Positions 58,541-64,000 of a DNA stretch of 64,000 nt are shown here, piece by piece. Position 1 is the first letter of the stretch. Each line of letters opens with the position of its first letter. Location of the stretch: NCBI GenBank assembly GCA_947370975.1, contig CANBNG010000006.1, positions 123,308-187,307 of the forward strand. The letters are read 5' to 3'. The position numbers were made by a program, and so were the translations under genes. The notes under the pieces were generated by a model. It saw nothing but the letters and a program-made list of their open reading frames with translations, had not been told where the DNA came from and did no database searches. The DNA is from Beijerinckiaceae bacterium. GTDB taxonomy: Bacteria; Pseudomonadota; Alphaproteobacteria; Rhizobiales; Beijerinckiaceae.

Positions 58541-60157
58541 ATGACCTATCAGCACCGCCCGCTCTACCGCTTTGGCAAGGATACGACCCCTTATCGCAAA
58601 TTGACGAGCGAGGGCGTGAAGGTCGAGACTCTCGGCGACCGCGAGGTTCTGACTGTCAGCCGCGAGGCGATCCGCCTGCTTGCCGAACAGGCGATGATGG
58701 ACATCAACCATCTGCTGCGTCCGGGCCATCTCGCCCAGCTTGCCAAAATCCTTAACGATCCGGAAGCGACCTCCAACGACAAATTCGTCGCCTACGATCT
58801 GCTGAAAAACGCGAATATTGCGGCAGGCGGCGTGCTGCCCATGTGCCAGGATACCGGCACCGCCATTGTGATGGGCAAGAAGGGCCGCCTCGTCTGGACC
58901 GATGGCGAAGACGAAAGCGCCATCGCCGAGGGCATTCGCGATGCCTATGAGAAGCGCAATCTGCGCTATTCGCAGCTCGCGCCGCTCTCCATGTTCGAAG
59001 AGAAGAACACCAAGACCAATCTGCCGGCGCAGATCGAAATCTATTCCGAGGGCGAGGACGCCTATAAATTCCTCTTCATGGCCAAGGGCGGCGGCTCGGC
59101 CAACAAGACCTATCTCTATCAGGCGACGCCCTCGCTGCTGACGCACGACCGCCTGGTCGCGTTCCTGAAGGAAAAGATCCTGACGCTGGGCACCTCTGCC
59201 TGCCCGCCCTACCATCTGGCGATTGTCATCGGCGGCATGTCGGCTGAAATGACGCTGAAGACGGTCAAGCTCGCCTCGGCGCGCTATCTCGACAGCCTGC
59301 CGACAGAAGGCAGCGAAGATGGCCAGGCGTTCCGCGATGTCGCAATGGAAGAAGAAATCCACAAGCTGACGCAGCAATTGGGCGTCGGCGCGCAATTTGG
59401 CGGCAAATATTTCTGCCATGACGTGCGCGTCATTCGTTTGCCCCGTCACGGCGCGTCCTTGCCGATCGGACTTGGCGTATCCTGCTCGGCCGATCGACAG
59501 GCTGTGGGCAAGATCACGCGCGATGGCGTCTATCTGGAAGAGCTTGAGCATAATCCGGCGAAATTCATGCCCGAGGTCGATGCCTCGACACTGGGCGGCG
59601 ATGTGGTGAAGGTCGATCTCAATCAGCCGATGAGCGCAATTCTCGCGACATTGTCGAAATATCCCATCAAGACGCGCCTTTCGCTCACCGGCACGATCAT
59701 CGTCGCCCGCGATCTCGCCCATGCCAAGCTGCGCGAGCGGCTTGATGCGGGCCATGGCCTGCCGGACTATTTCAAGAACCATCCGGTCTATTACGCAGGC
59801 CCCGCCAAGACGCCTGAAGGCTTTGCCTCGGGCTCGTTCGGGCCCACGACCGCCGGGCGCATGGATTCCTTCGTCGAACAATTCCAGGCCGCTGGCGGCT
59901 CGATGGTGATGCTCGCCAAGGGCAATCGTTCGAAAGAGGTGCGCGAAGCCTGCGGCAAGCACGGCGGTTTCTATCTGGGCTCGATCGGCGGTCCGGCCGC
60001 GCGTCTGGCGCAAGATTGCATCAAGAAGGTCGAGGTTCTCGAATATCCCGAGCTCGGCATGGAAGCGATCTGGAAGATCGAAGTGGAAGATTTCCCGGCC
60101 TTCATCGTCATTGACGACAAGGGCAATGATTTCTTCAAGGAGCTGAATCTCGGCTGA
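58541..60157 (+). CDS. fumA: Class I (4Fe-4S) fumarate hydratase
   Basis: A 538-residue iron-sulfur fumarase with an N-terminal Fumerase domain and C-terminal Fumerase_C domain. Cluster Cys residues lie in Met-Cys102-Gln-Asp-Thr-Gly, Thr-Ser-Ala-Cys-Pro-Pro and Val-Ser-Cys-Ser-Ala-Asp-Arg. It interconverts fumarate and malate in the TCA cycle and is oxygen- and superoxide-sensitive. An ATG at 58517 would add eight residues; the inner one was preferred for a GGGA at suitable distance. It abuts lrgB tail to tail. Confidence 0.93.
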   Translation: MTYQHRPLYRFGKDTTPYRKLTSEGVKVETLGDREVLTVSREAIRLLAEQAMMDINHLLRPGHLAQLAKILNDPEATSNDKFVAYDLLKNANIAAGGVLPMCQDTGTAIVMGKKGRLVWTDGEDESAIAEGIRDAYEKRNLRYSQLAPLSMFEEKNTKTNLPAQIEIYSEGEDAYKFLFMAKGGGSANKTYLYQATPSLLTHDRLVAFLKEKILTLGTSACPPYHLAIVIGGMSAEMTLKTVKLASARYLDSLPTEGSEDGQAFRDVAMEEEIHKLTQQLGVGAQFGGKYFCHDVRVIRLPRHGASLPIGLGVSCSADRQAVGKITRDGVYLEELEHNPAKFMPEVDASTLGGDVVKVDLNQPMSAILATLSKYPIKTRLSLTGTIIVARDLAHAKLRERLDAGHGLPDYFKNHPVYYAGPAKTPEGFASGSFGPTTAGRMDSFVEQFQAAGGSMVMLAKGNRSKEVREACGKHGGFYLGSIGGPAARLAQDCIKKVEVLEYPELGMEAIWKIEVEDFPAFIVIDDKGNDFFKELNLG

Positions 60158-60880
60158 TCAGCCAAGCAGCCAGGGCAATAGCACCGGCACAAGCACCGGC
60201 GTCAGCATGGCGTTCAGACCCATGCCGATGCCGGCAAATGTGCCGGCCATCATGTCGACCTGAAAGGCGCGTGCCGTGCCGATTCCATGGGCCGCAATGC
60301 CCGCCGCAAAGCCACGCGCGCGCATGTCCTTGATGCGCAGCGATTCCATCAGGGGCGTGACGATGATCGCCCCGATCACGCCCGTAATCATCACAAGCAC
60401 GGCGGTGAGGGCAGGATCGCCGCCCGCGCGCTCCGCCACACCCATGGCCACGCCCCCCGTCACCGATTTTGGTGCGAGCGAAATCAGCACGTCGGTCGGC
60501 ACGCCAAGCGCCTTGGCAATGCTGACGGCCGAGACCAGCGCAACCGTGCCACCGATGAGAAGTGCGCCTGCCATGGGCACAAGTGCGCGCATCACAGTGC
60601 GGCGATGGCCGTAGAGCGGAATGGCGAGCGCGACCGTTGCCGGTCCCAGCATGAAATGGACAAATTGCGCCCCTTCGAAATAGGTGCGGTAGGGCGTATG
60701 CGTCAGGCTCAGCACAAGGCCGATCATCCAGACCGCATGTAGCACCGGATTGGCGAGCGGATGGCGCTGGACACGCGCCGAAAGCCGGTCGGCCAGCACA
60801 TAGGCGAAAATGGTCACAGTCAGCCAGAGCAATGGTGTGCGGCTGAGGTAGACCCAGAGCGCGAAATCGGACTGGTTCAT
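60158..60880 (-). CDS. lrgB: LrgB/CidB-family membrane protein
   Basis: A 240-residue protein with six to seven membrane helices. The family core Leu-Ala-Pro-Lys-Ser-Val-Thr-Gly-Gly-Val-Ala-Met is present, as is the C-terminal Ala-His-Gly-Ile-Gly-Thr-Ala-Arg-Ala. LrgAB/CidAB were first linked to murein hydrolase control, and relatives export pyruvate or glycolate-type acids. It overlaps lrgA by four bases. Confidence 0.9.
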   Translation of the reverse strand: MNQSDFALWVYLSRTPLLWLTVTIFAYVLADRLSARVQRHPLANPVLHAVWMIGLVLSLTHTPYRTYFEGAQFVHFMLGPATVALAIPLYGHRRTVMRALVPMAGALLIGGTVALVSAVSIAKALGVPTDVLISLAPKSVTGGVAMGVAERAGGDPALTAVLVMITGVIGAIIVTPLMESLRIKDMRARGFAAGIAAHGIGTARAFQVDMMAGTFAGIGMGLNAMLTPVLVPVLLPWLLG

Positions 60881-61254
60881 CCGCGCTCTCCCATCAGGCG
60901 CGCGATCAGGCGGAAGGTTGCGACGCTGGCGACGAGGGCGAGCGCCGTCGAGACCAGAAGCGCTGCAAACAAGGCCAGCCCGTGGCTCATGACAAGATCA
61001 AGCCGCTGCACCACGCCGACACCTGCCGGAATGAACATCAGCGAGAGATGGCCGAGAAGCCCGTTGCCGGTTTTTTCCAGCGTTCCATCGCCGACTTCGT
61101 GCGGCAGCACGGGCGACAGTCTTTCGCGCAGGAGCAGCAGCACCAGCAGCAGCGCCATGCCGAGCACCGGGCCCGGCAATGGCAGGTCGAGACCCCGCGC
61201 CAGCGCTTCGCCCAGAAGCTGACAGAGAAGCAGAAGGCCAAGACTGACGATCAT
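60877..61254 (-). CDS. lrgA: LrgA/CidA-family holin-like protein
   Basis: A 125-residue, four-helix membrane protein with Leu-Pro-Leu-Pro-Gly-Pro-Val-Leu-Gly-Met and Phe-Ile-Pro-Ala-Gly-Val-Gly-Val, the two conserved LrgA motifs. It partners with LrgB. It starts 18 bases after the pheT stop on the same strand and may be transcribed with pheST. Confidence 0.9.
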   Translation of the reverse strand: MIVSLGLLLLCQLLGEALARGLDLPLPGPVLGMALLLVLLLLRERLSPVLPHEVGDGTLEKTGNGLLGHLSLMFIPAGVGVVQRLDLVMSHGLALFAALLVSTALALVASVATFRLIARLMGERG

Positions 61255-61272
61255 GCCTCTCTCCCTGCTGTC

Positions 61273-63705
61273 TTAGCCGCGCAGAACTGCGCCGGTTTTC
61301 TTGGCGACTTCGGCGACGATCCTGGCCATGACGGCGTCGATCTCGACATCGGTCAGCGTCTTCTCGCGCGGCTGCAAGATCACGCTGATGGCAACCGACT
61401 TCTTGCCGTCGGGAATGCCCGCGCCCTGATAGACGTCGAAGACATTGGCGCCAGTCACAAGCGCCCGGTCGGCGGCCTGCGCCGCCTTCAAGATGTCGCC
61501 CGCCTGCACGGCTCCATCGACAATGAAGGCAAAGTCACGCTCGAGCGGCATGAGATCGGCCAGTTCGAGTTTCGGCTTCACCTTGGTGGGCTTTGCCTTG
61601 GGCGCAGGGATCGCATCGAGCAGGATCTCGAAACCGCAGAGCGGGCCCGAGACATCGAGCGCTTCAAGCGCGCGCGGATGGAATTCGCCAAACCAGCCGA
61701 TGATGTTCTTGGGGCCAAATTGCAGCGTGCCGGAGCGTCCGGGATGCAGAAACGAGGGTCCGCCAGCCACAATCTGCAAGCCGCCGGTCTGCACGCCGAG
61801 CGCGCCGAGCAGCGTCAGCACATCGGCCTTGGCATCATACACATCGACATTGCGCGCCGGGCCAGACCAGTGACGCCCTGCTCCGCTTGCGCGCGCGCTG
61901 CCGCGCCGCACAGCGGCTGCGGCCATTTTCTGGTCGTTCTCACCATCGCCCTTGAAGATCTGGCCGACCTCGAAGAGTGCGAGGTCGCCAATGCCGCGAT
62001 CGGCATTGCGCTGCGCGCCGGCAAGCAGGCCCGGCAACAGACTCGGGCGCATGTCGGAGAGATCGGCTGCAATCGGATTGGCGAGTGCGAGTTCGGGCAG
62101 TCCGCCGCCAAACAACAGGGCGCGATCATGCGAAATGAAAGACCAGGTGACGGCTTCCACCAGGCCTTGCGTGGCCAGCGCGCGGCGCGCGATGCGCGTG
62201 CGCTTTTGCAGCAGGGTCAGGATGGGAGCTGGCACGGCCTGCGTCTCGCGCGTGAGCGGCGTCGAGATAATGGCGTCGAGACCGGCAATGCGCACGATCT
62301 CTTCGACGAGATCGGCCTTGCCTTCGACATCTGCCCGCCAGCTCGGCACTTTCACGAAGACACGACCTGCATTGGTCGCCTGCCGCAACACATCAAAACC
62401 GAGCGTCTCGAGAATGCCCGCCATGGCCGAGGGATCGAGGGTAAGTCCGGCCAGACGCGTGACTTCGCTGAACGGGAAATCGATCGTGTGTGAAGGCGCT
62501 TCGGTCGAGCCTGCAACGCTCAGCTCGGAGGCCTGTCCGCCGCAGATCTCGAGCACGAGATGGGCCGCAAGTTCCGCGCCGGGGATGCAGAAGGCCGGAT
62601 CCACGCCGCGCTCGAAGCGATAGCGCGCATCGGTGACGATGCCCAGATGGCGGCCTGCGCGCGCAATGGTGAGCGGATCCCAAAGGGCGGATTCGATCAG
62701 CACATCGGTGGTGGTCGCATCGCAGCCGGTGGCTTCTCCGCCCATGATGCCGGCAATGGATTCGACGCCCGTGTCATCGGCAATGGCGAGGACGGAAGCG
62801 TCAAGCGTATAGGTCTTGCCGTCGAGTGCGACGAGGGTCTCGCCCGCATGCGCGCGACGCACGACAAGATTGCCGGCGACTTTCTTCGCATCGAAGACAT
62901 GCAGCGGGCGGCCGCGGTCGAAGGTGATGTAATTGGTGATGTCGACGAGCGCATTGATGGGGCGCAGGCCAATCGAGAGCAGGCGCTTCTGCATCCATGC
63001 GGGCGAGAGGCCGTTGGTGACCCCGCGCACAAGGCGCAGCGCGAAAGCGGGCGCAAGATGGGCGTCGGCGGCGGTGAAATCGAGCTTCACCTGCACCGGG
63101 CAGGCAAAGCTGCCGGCGACCGGCTTGATTGCATGATCCTTCAGGCGGCCAAGACCGGCGGCTGCAAGATCGCGCGCAATGCCATGCACGCCCGTCGCGT
63201 CCGAGCGGTTGGGCGTCAGGTTGATCTCGATGACGGGATCGCCAAGGCCCGCAAAATCGACATAGCGTTGGCCGGCAATTGCGCTCTCGGGCAGTTCGAT
63301 AATGCCGTCGTGATCTTCCGACAGGTCGAGCTCGGCGGCCGAGCACAACATGCCAAGCGATTCCACGCCACGGATGACGCCCTTGCCGAGCGTGATCTTC
63401 TTGGCGGGAATGTAGACGCCGGGTGCAGCAAAGACGGTCTTGAGGCCTGTGCGCGCGTTGGGCGCACCACAGACGACCTGCACCGGGTCGCCTGCGCCAA
63501 TATCGACCATGCAGACGCGCAGGCGGTCAGCGTCGGGATGCTGCTTTGCGTCGAGCACATGGCCGACAACGAAATCCTTCAGCGCGTCGGCAGGGTCGAC
63601 CACATGCTCGACCTCAAGCCCGATACGCGTCAGCGTCTCGACGATCTCGGTGAGGCTGGCCTCGGTCTCGAGGTGATCCTTGAGCCAGGAGAGGGTGAAT
63701 TTCAT
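61273..63705 (-). CDS. pheT: Phenylalanyl-tRNA synthetase beta subunit
   Basis: An 810-residue subunit with the standard order: N-terminal Lys-Phe-Thr-Leu-Ser-Trp-Leu-Lys, tRNA-binding EMAP-like domain (about 40-150), B3/B4 editing domain, B5, catalytic-like core and C-terminal ferredoxin-fold anticodon-binding domain. It forms the alpha2-beta2 enzyme with PheS. It follows pheS by 10 bases. Confidence 0.96.
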   Translation of the reverse strand: MKFTLSWLKDHLETEASLTEIVETLTRIGLEVEHVVDPADALKDFVVGHVLDAKQHPDADRLRVCMVDIGAGDPVQVVCGAPNARTGLKTVFAAPGVYIPAKKITLGKGVIRGVESLGMLCSAAELDLSEDHDGIIELPESAIAGQRYVDFAGLGDPVIEINLTPNRSDATGVHGIARDLAAAGLGRLKDHAIKPVAGSFACPVQVKLDFTAADAHLAPAFALRLVRGVTNGLSPAWMQKRLLSIGLRPINALVDITNYITFDRGRPLHVFDAKKVAGNLVVRRAHAGETLVALDGKTYTLDASVLAIADDTGVESIAGIMGGEATGCDATTTDVLIESALWDPLTIARAGRHLGIVTDARYRFERGVDPAFCIPGAELAAHLVLEICGGQASELSVAGSTEAPSHTIDFPFSEVTRLAGLTLDPSAMAGILETLGFDVLRQATNAGRVFVKVPSWRADVEGKADLVEEIVRIAGLDAIISTPLTRETQAVPAPILTLLQKRTRIARRALATQGLVEAVTWSFISHDRALLFGGGLPELALANPIAADLSDMRPSLLPGLLAGAQRNADRGIGDLALFEVGQIFKGDGENDQKMAAAAVRRGSARASGAGRHWSGPARNVDVYDAKADVLTLLGALGVQTGGLQIVAGGPSFLHPGRSGTLQFGPKNIIGWFGEFHPRALEALDVSGPLCGFEILLDAIPAPKAKPTKVKPKLELADLMPLERDFAFIVDGAVQAGDILKAAQAADRALVTGANVFDVYQGAGIPDGKKSVAISVILQPREKTLTDVEIDAVMARIVAEVAKKTGAVLRG

Positions 63706-63715
63706 GTCTCTCTCC

Positions 63716-64000
63716 TCAAGCGCTCAGGCCGGCCGCGAGGCTCGGCAGGTCGAGCGGACGGAACCCATAATGTGACAGCCAGCGCAGATCGGCCTCGAAG
63801 AAGGGGCGCAGATCCGGCATGCCATATTTCAGCATGGCGATACGGTCGATGCCCATGCCCCAGGCAAAGCCCTGATATTCATCCGGATCGATGCCGCAAT
63901 TGCGCAGCACGTTGGGATGCACCATGCCGGACCCAAGGATCTCGAGCCAGCCCGACTGCTTGCACATGCGGCAGCCGCCGCCACCGCAGACGAAGCACAG
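63716..64000 (-). CDS. pheS: Phenylalanyl-tRNA synthetase alpha subunit, C-terminal part
   Basis: The window ends inside this gene; 94 C-terminal codons are present. The frame runs open to base 64000 and reads Cys-Phe-Val-Cys then four Gly and Cys-Arg-Met-Cys, followed by Gly-Trp-Leu-Glu-Ile-Leu-Gly and Met-Gly-Ile-Asp-Arg-Ile-Ala-Met, class II motif 3 of PheS. The Cys knuckle is seen in part of the family. The 5' end lies beyond the window. Confidence 0.95.
   Translation of the reverse strand: MCFVCGGGGCRMCKQSGWLEILGSGMVHPNVLRNCGIDPDEYQGFAWGMGIDRIAMLKYGMPDLRPFFEADLRWLSHYGFRPLDLPSLAAGLSA

Noticed and set aside
58511..60013. 500-codon open frame opposite the fumarase gene
   Set aside because: Class I fumarase motifs are complete on the plus strand; nothing recognisable is on the minus strand.
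60982..62493. 503-codon open frame opposite lrgA and pheT
   Set aside because: It crosses two real genes on the other strand and its composition is that of a mirror frame.

Overview
The window is a gene-dense, high-GC stretch of an alphaproteobacterial chromosome. Gene orders point to the Hyphomicrobiales (Rhizobiales): hisB-DUF2628-hisHAFE-coaA, nfu-tsaB-rimI-miaB-phoH-ybeY-corC-lnt-xre-metK-trmB, mutM/ubiE-ubiB-coaBC-dut and lptCAB-rpoN-hpf-ptsN. An intracellular PHB depolymerase and a RegB/RegA redox pair suggest a polyhydroxybutyrate-storing, metabolically flexible bacterium. The genus cannot be fixed from the sequence alone. No phage, insertion sequence, CRISPR array, rRNA or tRNA was seen. 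Most of the window is chromosomal core.

Layout. 1-3143: edge of an fxsA-like gene, then a Tim44-domain protein, mltA, an Smr protein and a small XRE regulator, the last three joined by ATGA overlaps. 3201-8764: a PfkB sugar/nucleoside kinase facing the histidine operon hisB-DUF2628-hisH-hisA-hisF-hisE-coaA. 8936-12639: the HslVU protease, trpS and an Nfu iron-sulfur carrier. 12661-22342: tRNA and ribosome maturation genes (tsaB, rimI, miaB, phoH, ybeY), corC, lnt, an XRE regulator, metK and trmB. 22312-30554: a YgjP-type metalloprotease, phaZ, regB-regA, mmcB, an aminotransferase and two orphan solute-binding proteins. 30654-38142: mutM, ubiE-ubiB, coaBC-dut, an Rrf2 regulator, cysK and an enoyl-CoA hydratase. 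38182-46159: rpsT, an 830-base non-coding leader, dnaA, typA, argG, a PAP2 phosphatase and a MoeB/ThiF-type E1. 46230-51250: amn, a small catabolic-looking cluster (DUF1993, RidA, class II aldolase, zinc-type dehydrogenase) and an XRE/pseudo-receiver fusion. 51426-57381: RNase D and the LPS-export/sigma-54 block lptC-lptA-lptB-rpoN-hpf-ptsN. 57392-64000: glucokinase, class I fumarase, lrgB-lrgA and pheT-pheS, with pheS cut by the window end.

Most genes are housekeeping: amino-acid and cofactor synthesis, envelope biogenesis, tRNA modification, proteostasis and replication initiation. The less ordinary signals are regulatory. (i) A helically phased array of six CACA-centred 9-mers resembling DnaA boxes lies between the convergent moeB and amn genes, about 5 kb from dnaA. 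(ii) An XRE DNA-binding domain is fused to a receiver domain that has lost its acidic pair and carries Glu at the phospho-Asp position, with a perfect palindrome inside its own promoter. (iii) Inverted repeats flank the XRE gene before metK. (iv) Overlapping inverted repeats lie between the Rrf2 gene and cysK. (v) The dnaA leader is long and structured. All of these come from reading the sequence and none has been tested.
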